Source: Cheilinus undulatus
Taxonomy: Eukaryota > Chordata > Actinopteri > Labriformes > Labridae
Assembly (NCBI RefSeq): GCF_018320785.1
Contig: NC_054881.1
Span: 20,398,275-20,462,274, forward strand
DNA: 64,000 nt
Direction of reading: 5' to 3'
Every line of letters starts with the position of its first letter. Within the stretch, counting starts at the first letter, position 1. Made by a program: the position numbers and the translations under genes. Shown here piece after piece: positions 10,242-22,521 of the stretch. The notes under the pieces were generated by a model. It was given only the letters and a program-made list of their open reading frames with translations, made no database searches and had not been told where the DNA came from.

Positions 10242-13200
10242 TCAGTCTTCTTCATCGAGCAGGCAGGTGCTGGCGATGGCCCGGGTCACAGAATATGGGT
10301 CACAGTTTGCAGCAGGGCGGCGGTCCTCAAAGTATCCCTTCTTCTCTTGGCCCACCTGGCGAGGGATGCGGATGCTGGCACCTCTGTTGGCCACTCCTGC
10401 AGAGAAGTCTTCAATGCTGGAGGTTTCGTGGAGACCAGTGAGACGCCTCACGTTGTCCTGACCTCCACGTGGGTCGTACACTCGGATGTGCTCAGCGTGT
10501 TTTTTGCTCAGCTTCTCAATGGCCTGCTCAATGAACCTGTTCAGAAAGGTAATGATTCAGATTTGTTGTTATGTGTAAATGACTGGCCCAGTGGTGGATG
10601 AAACTCGTCTACTCATACAAGAAGAATTTGCAAATATATTACAAAACAGCTTTATTCATTAATAAGCGGTTATGTGTAATACTAGGACTTATTTATACCC
10701 CAATATTTGTAATAAACAAATTAGAACTACCACCTGGTTAAAATACCTCTGCAAAGTTTACAGTTCCTTACAATTTCAAGGTTTATTGTTGGGTTCAGTA
10801 GCACTAAGATTCAGTCTAGAGTGGAAAGATACTTAATGAGAATATTGCATGTTGAAGGAAAGGAAGCCCTGATCAGGAAGTTATTACAATCAGTTACTCT
10901 AACATTGGAAGACTGGTTAAAAATCAGGGGTCAAGGTCACAGCGCCTCATGTCCATCTCTTGTTTTCTAGGCCTTTTTTGTGAAAAGGACATCTTTGAAG
11001 CACTCTGAGGGATTTTCTGCCAACGTTGCACAGGTGACTGACTCAGGGATGAGCTGATAAGATTTTGGATGTCATAGGTTAAAGGTCAAGGCCATTTGGG
11101 CTTGTGCAAATCCCTTTCTTATGAACACTTTGAGGTGTCTTCTACAAACCTTTATATTTAATTTATCGAGGTGATTTAATCGTGCAATCTTGGCAGCTAT
11201 TGGCTACTGTCTGACAACTATCCATCTCTGGAAGCAATTGCCAGCTTAATGGTAATTCTGGTGTTGCCACCTGTAATCACTAAACAACTTCCAGCAATGG
11301 CTAGTTCCTGTTTGCAGAATTGGTAGGTCAGTGCAGCTTTTTAGTGTTTCTACATATTTGATAATCTGTTAATAGAGATATTTGATGATTTTACCTTTTA
11401 TGACTAACTGTTCAATGCGTCACAGAAAATTTTACTCACTGCAGTCCTTCTTCCTCTCTCATCTGCTTGGTGCTGACATTTGTGTGACAACCAGCACCAT
11501 TCCAGTCGCCCTTCATCGGTTTGGGGTCCAGTGTTGCAACAACTCCAAAATCTTCACAAACACGGTGCAGCAGAAAACGTGCCACCCACAGATGGTCACC
11601 CATATCAATGCCTTCACAGGGTCCCACCTGGAACTCCCACTGAAGTTACAGGAAGTAGAGACACAGAAGTAACAAGGTAAGGAAATGCAATAGTACAAGC
11701 TGAATGCACAGTCATGACACTTTGAAAGTACGTCTTATCCATGGTGGGTTAGAGGAATGTAAGACACTTGCCTGGGACGGCATGACCTCAGCGTTGGTGC
11801 CACAAATTTTGACTCCTGCATAGAGGCAGGCCTTGTAGTGACATTCTACAATGTCTCGCCCATAGGCATTGTCTGCACCAACTCCACAGTAGTAAGGTCC
11901 TTTATGTGGATGATATGAGTTAAAAAATACATATAAAAGTCAAAGTGTATGATGAAAAATATAAATATGATATAAAAATATGTGTCAAATTGAGACAAAA
12001 AATAATGGATTTATTGAACATTCATTAAAATGGCAATGCTATAGTGATTACTGTTCAAGTATGATGTCAGCTACACCTCTCAGGTGATCAGATACTACTA
12101 CATACAGTTGTATGCCATATTGCTAAGTCAAGCCACAAACTAGACAGCTTGAAGCCCAACTTTAAGCCAGATTCAGCCCCCTGGTGATCGTGACTTTGAT
12201 TTAAGGCTGGTCACAAATGATTATTTATCCAAATAATTCTCTCTGTGGAGCACTGGGCAAACCTCCATGGGCTCTTCCATGATGCTTGGCTGCACAAGAC
12301 TTTCCCTTTTTCTTTTTCCCTCATGGGCAGCTTTGCATGATGACAAATATTTGGTTCTGCGTGATCTTGGTGATCTTGTATCAGAGAGTTCTGACATTTT
12401 TTTTTTTTATAAGAGTGACCATTCCTTAGCTTTTTCCTATCTATCAATAAAGTTGTTATTTAGTCTCCAGACCGAATGCATAAAGGGAAATGAAACCAAA
12501 AGCAGTCTTAAATTAGAGAAAGAGAGAGTTAAATAAATGATGACTCACCTTGGGGTCCCGGGAATCCATTTGGCGGCCAGCTAAAAGGATGTCCATCTAT
12601 TCCTAGCAGCGTGTACTCCTGCTCCATGCCATACCAGATGCAGTGCTCTTTAACCTGCTCCATCACTTTTTTACAGGCTGCTCTGTGGTTTGTTTCTAGA
12701 CAGTAAAGAAAAAACATTATAACTGCTTTGTCTTGACCTCAGTGATTGTGACAATAAAACATAAAGAGAAATATAAAAGAGGAATACCTGCAGGTAAGCG
12801 GTTGTATTTGAGGACCTCACAGAGGACCAGTTTGTTGGGGTCGAGGGTGAATGGGTCCCTGAACATGCAGACAGGGATGAGGTACATGTCGCTGTTGGAG
12901 CCTTCAGCCTGGTATGTGCTCGAGCCATCGAAATTCCACTCAGGAACATCTGACAGGATAGATTTACAGAAAAATTACCAACCAAAGACTTGATCCTCTG
13001 TATATCAATATAGGCATCCAATCTACCAATTGAGCTAAACCAGAACCCTTGACACCGCACACTTTATGATTTAGACAAATCTAAAATCAGATCACATTAC
13101 AGGATCATTGAAGGGCAGTTTGGCCTAAATTTGTGCTTAAAATTGTCTAGCATTAGGCCAGTCTTATTTACCTTTTCACGTTTTTTTTTTCTTTTTTTTT

Positions 13201-16200
13201 TTTGTAATCAAATCACAGCTTTTGGAAGAATGTGTCATACCTTCCAACATGTTCAGCCATGTCTCCTCCTTATGATGAGTGTTTCTCTGCTCAGAGTTGT
13301 TATGAGAATATTCCTAAGGCTTTCTAAAGCTAAAAACAAGGACACCTTCCTTGAAATGGATGGTGTTTATGACAGTTGTGTAAAATGGCAAGCCAAATCT
13401 TGTTTTTTTTTCTTCCACTAAAGAAATTTCAGTCAACCGTCTCAGGATACCTGTTGTACAACCAGTTCAACTAGAACCCCTCATGGAGCCTGTATGGCAC
13501 CCTCTAGTTATTACAAGTAATCGGTGCTGCTGCTTTTTAGGTCAGATGTCAAACTCATGATTTGATCTCTGTACCAGCCAGCTGTTGCCTTCAGGATCCA
13601 GTTTAAAATTCAAGAGCATTGCAGGGACAGTCTCCTGCATTTTGTCTGAAATATTTACTCATTAACATACAGCTGTGAATAGAGTATTCAGTTTACAATC
13701 CAACTGTTTGTTGACCTTCCTTTAGGCCATACCACTAGAGCTATGACATGCTCAGCTTTTTCCCCTAGGGTCTTTGTGGATTGTTTAAAAAATGCACAAA
13801 GAGGAAGTTTGAGTACAGGTTTGGGTGACCTTTTAGCACACAGTTGAAATTTATTTGCCCTTGGTATGAAGTTTGTGTGTGCATTTCTGCTTTTATTCTT
13901 GTTTGTTATGTTAGTGCGACACTTCTGTGACCTATATGAGTGAAAAGGGCTGCACAAATGATTTTACTCACTAACTTTAAACTTCAACAAGGTCAGTGTA
14001 CTAAGCAGAAACAAATATTTGTTTTGTGACTTAGCCTACGTGTTACTGAGGTTGACCAGGATGCTCTTTCATGTGTGTTGTTTACAATGTAGATGGAGTC
14101 TCTCTCTGACACAGACACTAGTTTTGGCTAAAGTCCTTGATGCTTGTTGCAGTAGTTATTGATCCTCAACCAAATGGTTCATGAAAGGTTTTGATTATTC
14201 TGTAATTGATGTAGAAAATGAAAAAAAAACCCTCCATAATCTCTGATTTTAGTACCTCATACTTTTGCTCATCTTCAGGGCTTAGGTCATGTGGTTTTAA
14301 GCTCCTCCTTAGATAACTTCATCCTCCTCACTCCTGATCCTCTATTTTCCACAATGATAGCTCCACTCACCCTTGCTGCTTTCTTTCTTGATTTGAATTT
14401 CAGACTCTTTGCCATGAAACCTCCATATTTTACGAAATAGTTAAGCAACGTGTAAAAAATCAGTTCGGAGTCTAAAAATCTCAATGTGTGGCATTCACCC
14501 CATATTCATACACTAGTGGTGAAGGCTGCTATGTAGCGTGACTTTCAGCATTAACTAACCCCGTTCACATGCCACTAATGCAGCAGTGGGAGCAAGTTGG
14601 GGTCGCTATTTGTCATGTCAATCAATCAGTCAATCTTTGTATAGCACCAATTCATAACCAAAGTTATCTTAAGACACTTTACAAAGAGGGTGTAGACCTT
14701 ACTCTCTATTATGGCCTTTTACAATAAACCTTTGTTAATCAGCAATATTATAATAAAGACTATACCCTATTAAAATCAAGACCAGCATTAATCACCATGA
14801 CTACAGCACTAGCAGTAATAAACTTTGACATAGTGACGACATAAACCTTTCCTAATCATAGAGCAGGACTGTCGAGCCGACTAGACTCATGTTGACAGCT
14901 CTCTGCTGAAGCTGTGAAGAGGAGATGGACAAGAGAAACAACAGAACACCAAATAAAAGACAACTTTATGGCAGTTTTAACTGTAAACTTATCTCTCATT
15001 TTGTAGAAAATTGCCATAACACTTATAATGATGGAAACAATGTGTCAAAAATTAGCAGTAACAGCTATAAATGATAGAGAACAGAACAATGCAGTATTAG
15101 CAATAGCAGCTAGGATGGTAATGAAATGACCGCGAGAGCAGGGGATCAAACCTTAAGCAACTCTTAATCCATGTTAGATTGGTTTTACTTATTTTAATAC
15201 ACTAATGGTACGGTATATCAAAGCGGCCCTGATATTTTTACCTCCGCCAAGGAGGTTATGTGATAGGCAGGGTTTGTTTGTTTGTTTGCAACATAACTCA
15301 GAGTTGAAGGATTTTGATGAAATTTTCAGGAAAGGTCAGAAATGGCATAAGGAAGAACTGATTAGATTTTGGGAGTGATCCGGATCACCATCTGGATCCA
15401 GGATTTTTTTAAAGGATTCTGTACCATTGGGAGATGGGGCTAATGGTGGAGGTCTGCGCTCTCCGAGTGCTTTTCTAGTTTCAGTATGTGACCCATGATG
15501 AAGAATTTTGAGGCATGCCTGCTTTATGGAGTGCAGTTTAAATGAACAGTCCGTAATTCAAAACAAGAAAGAAGCAGAGTAAGTCTGCAGTGCTGAACAG
15601 TGTCTCTCCAATTGTCATCCATTGTTACCTCCACCAAGGAGGTTATGTGATCAGCAGGGTTTGTTAGTTGGTTTGTCAGTTTGTTTGTTTGTTTTTTAAC
15701 AATATAACTCAAAAACCTATAAACTGATTTTGATTAAATTTTCAGGAAATGTCATACATGTCATAAAGAAGAACTGATTAGATTTTGGGAGTGATCCGGA
15801 TCACCGTCTGGATCCAGGATTTTTTTAAAGGATTCTTTTCTATTGGGAGATAGGGCTAATGACAGAGGTCTGCGCTCTCCGAGTGCTTTTCTAGTTACTG
15901 TTTTGATTGGGAGCCTCCTAGTGGCAGGAATACTACATTTTGGTATACAGTAAATAATTTACTAACTAATAACTAACTGTTAACTGTGTTGTCTGTGCCA
16001 ATTGTTCTGCAAAATGTTACCAATGTAAGAGTGAAAATGGCTTTATCTGGTTAGTCAGAGATCAATTTTAGGCACACTGCTCCTCTTAAAAAGTCACAAA
16101 TCATAAAAAGTCTTCTTACCTTCTACACTTGTTGGCTCAGAGTCCAGGGTTCTGGTCTTATTACGTAGACCTTCTCCAGTACCATCGATCCAGATGTAGG

Positions 16201-16288
16201 TGACCTGACATTTCCCCCCCTGAGGCAGGTTCATGTACTGTTGCCGTACGGCCTTGTTGAGGCGAGAGCTGAACGACACCGATGCCAT
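10242..16288 (-). CDS. glula: Glutamine synthetase (glutamate-ammonia ligase)
   Basis: Six coding exons on the minus strand: 16120-16288, 12788-12949, 12549-12695, 11772-11899, 11440-11639 and 10242-10536. They join in phase to 366 residues (mammalian enzyme 373). The cytosolic decameric enzyme makes glutamine from glutamate, ammonia and ATP. The N-terminal beta-grasp carries [20 protein letters not shown] and WNFDGSST. Metal and substrate residues are present: E135 and E137 in WYGMEQEY, E197 in NAEVMPSQ, E204 in [11 protein letters not shown]254 in NGAGCHTN, R320 and R325 in [11 protein letters not shown], and E339 and R341 in YFEDRRP. The fourth intron has a GC donor (CAG|GCAAGT); the others are GT-AG. 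The start is the ATG at 16288, shortly after a splice acceptor, so an untranslated first exon must lie upstream. The C-terminus ends LLDEED, shorter than the mammalian tail. An AATAAA on this strand near 9941 may mark the 3' end. The paralogue suffix is a guess. Confidence 0.95.
11640..11771 (-). other. GC-AG intron 4 of glula
   Basis: This 132-bp intron begins GCAAGTGTC and ends with a TTCAG acceptor. Joining the exons in any other way breaks the invariant Q-W-E-F-Q junction (PSQ|WEFQ), so the GC donor is needed to keep the reading frame. The donor otherwise matches U1 well (CAG|GCAAGT), as GC donors usually do. Confidence 0.85.
14620..14960. repeat. Dispersed repeat (fish retroposon-like) in glula intron 1
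   Basis: Starts with CAATCAATCAGTCAATCTTTGTATAGCACCAATTCATAACC and continues ACACTTTACAAAGAGGGTGTAGACCTTACTC. I recognise this wording from a very common teleost retroposon-type repeat but cannot name the family with certainty. It lies in the intron between the first two coding exons. Confidence 0.5.
15239..15480 (+). repeat. MITE-like repeat, copy 1 of a local pair
   Basis: Runs from TTACCTCCGCCAAGGAGG to GCGCTCTCCGAGTGCTTTTCTAGTT. It shares nearly all of its ordered wording with 15625-15896, including TTTGGGAGTGATCCGGATCACC and TGGATCCAGGATTTTTTTAA. Both copies sit in the same orientation in glula intron 1, about 145 bp apart. Confidence 0.7.
15625..15896 (+). repeat. MITE-like repeat, copy 2 of a local pair
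   Basis: Second copy of the element at 15239-15480, with the same ends (TTACCTCCACCAAGGAGG to CTTTTCTAGTT). It differs by substitutions and by a longer TTTG run. The pair may reflect a local duplication or two insertions; the divergence suggests the event is not recent. Confidence 0.7.
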
Positions 16289-17154
16289 GCTCACCTTTAA
16301 TCAGACAAGTACAGTCAATAACACAATGTAAGACTTTCAAGACTTTTAAAGTTGAGCTGTTTTCTTTTTCAGTTTATTTTTCTTGTTTTCTTTTTGTCGT
16401 CAACCCTAATGAAGAAGCTGTCAGAAGGAAGTGAGTTTCTTTTGCTTTAAACCCTCATAATTAGTTTTCACTTTGTCATTCAGGAAAAAAAAACACTTCT
16501 GTCAAATTTGTCTTTAGAAACCTGCAAAACTTGAAATAAATCTGCATTGTTTGAGTTCTTCAGTCGCAAATATTCACAGACAAGAAGCAGGCAGAAAAAT
16601 AAAGAATCATCTGGTTGGATGGAATTCACTGATGGCAACAATTCAAGAAAAACAAACAAAACTGACCTTTTTTCATATATTTAAATAAAATAGATGGGTG
16701 TATGTCCACTTCAGGCTTCCTTACATCTTTGTGCCATTATAGGAATGTATTCCTAAAAAATTGTTGCAAGCTCAATTTTACAGCTTGTCTTTCATCAGTA
16801 CAATATATTATTAACAGTTAACATTACTTTTTGCACTTTTTTAAAAAACTTAAACAGGAAAGATGGGGAATTTTGGGATTTAAAGGCTGAAAACAACACT
16901 ACTGGACTGTTTTCAGGGTTATTGAGAGCCCAAATGCAAATGCCAGTATGCTGAACTTACATTGACTTTATATATGAGTACCTGTTGAACTCCCTTTATC
17001 AAACTGGACAGACAAGCCCATCTTGTGACTGGAAATGTCATAGACTCACATCACATACCTTACATGTTTATTTTAACCAAGCTACCTGAGCTGGATCTTA
17101 ACTTTAAAAATGTCGATGATGCATTAGTGAATGTGTGAAGAGTCTGCTAATACA

Positions 17155-17230
17155 GTGGTTCTCAACTCATGGGTCAGGACCCAAAAGTGGGTCGCAAAGC
17201 TCTTTCTAGTGGGTCAGAAATATGTGCCAG
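17155..17230 (+). repeat. hAT-like terminal fragment
   Basis: Begins CAGTGGTTCTCAACTCATGG followed by GTCAGGACCCAAAAGTGGGTCGC. This is the left terminus of the hAT-like group also seen at 39571. I could not find a matching right end, so the extent of the element is unknown. Confidence 0.45.
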
Positions 17231-18064
17231 GAAAAAACATGGGATAAAAACTATGTGCATGAGCACTATGTGGATATATAGTAAATTCAAATATGTATTT
17301 TTAGGTCCTCCTATGATGACAAGTAAATTCAGGCATTTTTTACAAGAGATGTACTTATTTATCTCCTTTTCCAACATAACAAAGGAATTCTCAAGAAATA
17401 ATGAAATCCCATGCTGTCTAAGAAAAATTGAGAAAAGCAAAATGAAGACATGCATGTCCTTCAGTAAGGAGCTTTCTGAACATGTTTATTGAACATATTC
17501 AGAAAGTGTTTTCATTAAATAAATTCTAGTGGTTGGAAGTTTGTACAAATTTGGAGCCCCATGAGATTCCACTCTAAGATTATTCTCAGTAACCCTTAAA
17601 TATTAAACTTATATTTAATACTGACAATTACACTATAAACTGAACTTTAAGATAAGATTATTGTGTTACTCTTTAACAAATACAGCCCCTTTACTAGAAA
17701 CTAGAAACAGCTTCAGCAGCCTTAAGGATCTCCATTAGAGCCTTAAAGGGTAAATTTGTTATGCAGATGCAAGTTTCTATGCTTCAGAGATCAAAACAAA
17801 TATGTAGTAGTTCTCGTTCGGGAGTTCAATGTACTTTCAGACAAAATACATTAAAAACGAACCCTGAAATGGATTAAGATAAACATCACTGGTTAAATCA
17901 AGTCATGGTAAAAGGCTTTCAGAGAGACCCACTCTAAAGTTCAACATATCCTAACACTAATTTTCTCAGAATCTGCACCACTTTTAATTTAATTCGCATC
18001 TATCAGACAAAACAATATTACTCAACAGACCTAGTTAAAAATAATAAAAATAATCTGGACTTAC

Positions 18065-18250
18065 AGAACAGCAGGGGACTCCAGGTGTAGTCAGGTGTGT
18101 TTGAGAGCTCTTTGTGTGATGTGCCTAAACCTGTTTGTCTTTTTAACAGGAATGCAAATGATCCGCTGACGACACGACTCACCTGCTCACTGCGTAATGT
18201 GACGTTTCAAAGGCGTGCTGAAACTGCAGATGTGTGTTTCTGTGTTTAAT
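18065..18250 (-). promoter_or_regulatory. Candidate untranslated first exon and promoter of glula
   Basis: On the minus strand a strong donor (TTCT|GTAAGTCC) lies at 18064/18065, 1.8 kb upstream of the first coding exon, whose acceptor sits 6 nt before the ATG. Upstream are a TATA-like GTTAAAAAG near 18145 and an octamer ATTTGCAT at 18152-18159. The exon would run from about 18120 down to 18065. The donor is clear; the exon's left limit and its use by glula are inferred. Confidence 0.45.
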
Positions 18251-19899
18251 CTGTTTCCACGGCAGATTCATGAGGATTTCATCAGACAAACACAGACCTT
18301 GTAGGTATCTGCAAAACCATTGAAGTCTATGTACATTCATTAATTAATCTCTAGACAAACCAGATATGTTAAAATAAAGTGGCTGTTGAAAAAGACTAAT
18401 AACTATGTTTTAATGATGGATTTAAGCTGTTAGAAAGTTTGCCACCTCTTTCGGGGTTAGGTTGATTTGGCCAAGGCCTAAATGTAGGGCTCAGGGGCAC
18501 CCCCCCTTCTTATTTTAATGACATGGAAGATCTAAGTGCTTTATAACAGTGCTTAATATAACATAGACTTTCTTTAGCTGACTAATCCTCATACCAGGGT
18601 TGGAAATATGAAATGCTGAAAATGCTGTATGTTTTTCCGAGTAGGATAAATTTTCCCACCCTAGCAGCCACAGTGGCAGCTCGTTAATAGAATTAACCCA
18701 ACAGGGATTTGTGAAAGAAACCAATGTAAATTTAACCCCAAACTTCTACCTCCTCTGCTCTGACAAAGATAGGCAGCCATGCTCAGACCACAGTGCACCT
18801 TAATGTCAGGTGCAGGTTACTTGCTAAACTGGTTATAAAGTGCCACTTAAACCCAGCACATCAGGATCTAACACCTCAAACAGTTTAAGTTCTGTTCTGA
18901 TATTTTGCTTGTCTTAAATCCTGGATGATTAAAAGAACCAAGATTTAGTTGCAAAGCAGCGGCCTTTACTCCCTGCTCTCTGGAAGCATTGGTAAGCTGA
19001 AGTTAACAAGTCCCTGCTTCTCATGTCAATGAAAGACATTTATTTTAAAAGTGCAATGTCATGATATTGAGTGGATTCAGTCACAACACAACATCTCATA
19101 TAAACAGGACAGAGTAACATTACGTGAGTTTGTATGACTGATGGTAAAATGAAACTTGGACTTCTCTGGAACAAAAAATTGCTGCCCGTCATGGCATTAA
19201 TGCGGGCTGAGATGACGCAATCAGGCCAAAATCTGACTAAACTTGTGGAGTCTAAGTTGGCTTTTAGTAGGTGAGAGTTTGTTGCAGATTTGTGCAAAGT
19301 TTGAATGAAATCCCTCAAAGCATTCTTGAGATGTCACATGGCCAGGCAAGGTATGAAAACACCTTCAAATACAGTCACTTCATCTTCTAGTCAGGGTAGA
19401 AACTAGCGCTAAGTTAGAGTAGAACAGAGGTATGTGCTAACAAAGAAATAATAAAATGTATTTTTCTACGATTCCTATTTCTAATCTCAAATTCAAGTTT
19501 TATCAGTAGTTTTAGTATATTTTACTCTTTTTGATACCATTTATAAATTAATTTTAAACAAGAGTTTTGCAGAAACAGTTCCAGCCAAATGTATTTACTT
19601 GTAAAGAACAAGATATTTATCAGTAACCAAAGATAATTTTACACATATTTGGATATTTGAAAGAGACTTGTGGACTACAATGAGTGTGGAGGTGGGCTTC
19701 ATGTATGTAGCCCCCAAGCTGCCAGCTGCCCACCCCTGAGCTAACATATTTCACATGCAAATATAATGAGAACTTTTCAATGAGCCTTCTCTTTCAATGA
19801 ATAAATCCATTCTTATCTCCATATAAATAACAGAACAACAAAGCGTCAAAGCTGAGTAAGCTCTATACAGTCTCAGGAGTAATAGTAATGGGAACCCAC

Positions 19900-20080
19900 C
19901 TGTGTCAGAGAAGCAGCCATCTGCTGAATGTGTCTGAGTGCTGTTTGCTGAGTGCCGAGTCTCTCAGCTCAGTGAACACAATTAGAGACGAAGCCGCTCG
20001 TACGTTCACTTTCCGTCACGTTAGCTGTTCTGAGATCAGGCAGGAGGGCAGAAATTCAACAAGTCGTACAGAAAAAGGAG
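19900..20080 (-). CDS. Candidate alternative first exon of glula with an in-frame ATG
   Basis: On the minus strand ATG at 19920 reads MAASLTQ and then meets a consensus donor (ACACAG|GTGGGTTCC). The next exon begins at 16294 with GTG AGC ATG GCA, in phase 0. Splicing the two gives [15 protein letters not shown], extending glutamine synthetase by nine residues with no stop. Sequence upstream is locally CpG-richer (ACGTACGAGC, TAACGTGACGG), as in a first exon. The extension is short and weakly basic, so it is not a clear mitochondrial presequence. The donor and phase are visible; transcription is not. Confidence 0.4.
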
Positions 20081-20892
20081 CAGCCACATGGGGAACAGTG
20101 ATGTTTATATTTGTGATGAGCATACACAAAGACATGAAGAAGCTAAGCTGCTTAAAGGGCCAAAGGATCACTGATGGTCTCCAGGGGCCCCAAACTATCC
20201 TACTGACAAAGAGATATTTCATCCTTAAACTTTTAATTTTAAAGAAAGGACTCAAATAGTATTGTTTTTAATTGGACACAAGTGTTGGGAATAAGCAGCA
20301 ACATCTGACGTTAAAAATCAAGCAACTGTTAAAGTGTAAAAAGAACTGCAGTTCCTCGAGTGTCCACTAGAGGCTGGCTGTAGAAGCCCTAGAGTGTCAC
20401 ATACACACTCCATGTTAAGAAGCTCAGTTTAACACTCATAATAAACATATTCAGAGCCTGGTTCAAAAAGGATTTCCTTCAAAGTAATTTATTTCACAAT
20501 TGGTTAACACTGTGTGTTATTTAGTTGCTTGTCTGTCTAAAAGTATATTGGGAGGATGCATAGCCCCAAACCCAGTTCCAAGCCCCTTAAATAGCCCCAT
20601 GTATTCATATCAAGATGTTATAATTAGGTAGATTCCTCTAGACACATTGAAACACTGAATTGGTGGAATACTGTGTGGTAACATGACATAAAAAAGATTA
20701 TAATGTATTATTTATGGCAAAAGTATGGGTATTGCACCAATAGTAAACAAATATTTTCTATTTTTAAAAAGAGGGTAAGGGTCAAGGTAAGGTTTATGAT
20801 ATCAAATGATAAATGTCAAAATCCTGACCTGCAAAACCTTATAACAAAATGTTTGATAAAGCCGAATAAACAGCCTGCCTTCTTGAAAAAAA

Positions 20893-21560
20893 GGTTGCTC
20901 TACATTTGCAGGGTTACACTCTAATGCAGCTAATGAAGCTAAAGCTAAAAAGCTGCATTAGCCGCGTAAGCTGTGTAAACAGTCTGCTAACAGGACAAAA
21001 GCTTGCTGGGTTACACTCCAATCTAGCAAATGTAGCTAAAGCTAACAAACACTAGCGGCGTAAGTCGATTAAACAGTCTGCCGACAGAAAAAAAGGTTGC
21101 TCTACATTTGCTGGGTTACTCTCCAATGCAGCAAATTTAGCTAAAGCAAACAAAGCTACATTAGCTGCATAAGCGGAGTAAACGGTCTGCTTACAGGAAA
21201 AAAGTTTGCTCTCCATTTGCAGGGTTACACTCTAATGCAGCAAATGTAGCCAAGGCCAAAGCTGACAAAGCTACATTAGCTACATAAGCTACACAGCTAA
21301 CATAGCTACATAGCTAAATCTGAGACTAATGAAGTTTATGAAGCTATGTGAGCCACATAAGGTATGAAGATAACATAACTACATAACTTGCATAGCTAAA
21401 GCAAATGAAGCTACATTAGATTATGCCATGTTTGCCTATGCTTGACCCACTTTAGAAGTAGTCATGTGAATGGTGGCTTGCTTTAGCTTCATTTCTTGAG
21501 CTAAAGTCAACATAGCTACATTGGCTAGCAAAGCTATGTTAGCTTTAGCTAACGTAAGCT
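20893..21560. repeat. Diverged minisatellite rich in GCTAA/AGCTA words
   Basis: A unit of about 100-109 bp begins GGTTGCTCTACATTTGCAGGGTTACACTC and continues GCAAATGTAGCTAAAGCTAACAAAGC. It recurs at about 20893, 20997, 21095 and 21204, then degrades into shorter GCTAACATAGCTACATAGCTAA repeats up to about 21560. No coding frame is conserved across units. Confidence 0.8.
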
Positions 21561-22513
21561 AACACAGGAGACTTGAGGCCTGTCTCAGCTAGTTGAGGCT
21601 GCTTCAAATTGCCTTTTAACAACGGCTTTGGTCACTCAGATTACTTACAGTATTTTACATGGTTGTGATGCAGCACTGTAAAAACTCAAATCTAAAGGCA
21701 CGATCCTTTTTTCCCACTAAAATAGTCCAATATTAAAAGTAACCAAGTCTTATGTTGTGTTACTCATGTTTGCACTCTGGCTCTTAAACCTTTGGCAGTT
21801 ATCAGTTTTATCAGAACAGGTTTGATGTTTTGCTTTCTAATGTGTCATCAGTAATCTGGTCTGCCTTCCAAACTGATACAATTCAACAGCGAGAGTTCAA
21901 ATATTTTGACCAGACTGTCCCAGTTCATGACAAAGTATCTACATCACCTTGACGCCGTTTGTACCGGGTACAAAAATGTGATCTTCATCCAAACATGAAG
22001 GGAACACGTTATCATAAAGCTGAATGTATTGTGATTGGCATTTGATTAGCCTGGACTGTTTATCTTCCCTTATGACCTGTGATAGTGGTACTAATGACTT
22101 AGAATCCTTTAGATTGGATGTTGGTTTCCCTGATGAACATTCAAAGAAAATGGCCAATGACTGCTAGCTTTGTCAGGTTTGTGGTCACGGGAGACAGAAA
22201 CAACAAACGTCAGCTTTTTGATCAGCATGCTATGGTGTGATGTTTTGGTTTGATGCAACAGTTTAATTCTTTTTAAACTAGTCATTTCTTTCCTAAGAAG
22301 CTGGAGGTTTTATCAGTGCATCTTCCCACTCATATGACTCAAGCTGCAGGAGCCTGTGAGCTTTAAAACTGATTTTAAAATTTGGGTCGTAGATGCTAGG
22401 GCCCAGATGAGACTAAGTATTTGGATCATTAATTTTCAAAGAAGTGATAACCTTACTGACGCTTCTTATAAATTTGAGTCTTTATAGATTATGACTACTG
22501 ATACTTTTCTATT
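21561..22513. other. Intergenic, no gene seen
   Basis: AT-rich unique-looking sequence between the minisatellite and the hAT-like element. The open frames are short, with no flanking splice signals or familiar motifs. Confidence 0.5.
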
Positions 22514-22521
22514 GTTTAGTG

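Noticed and set aside
12671-13060. 129-codon minus-strand open frame across two glula exons
   Set aside because: It is a different frame from the glutamine synthetase exon at 12788-12949 and reads through introns.
20016-20255. 79-codon minus-strand open frame as an extended glula N-terminus
   Set aside because: The frame ends upstream of the MAASLTQ start and is not in phase with it, so it does not extend the enzyme.
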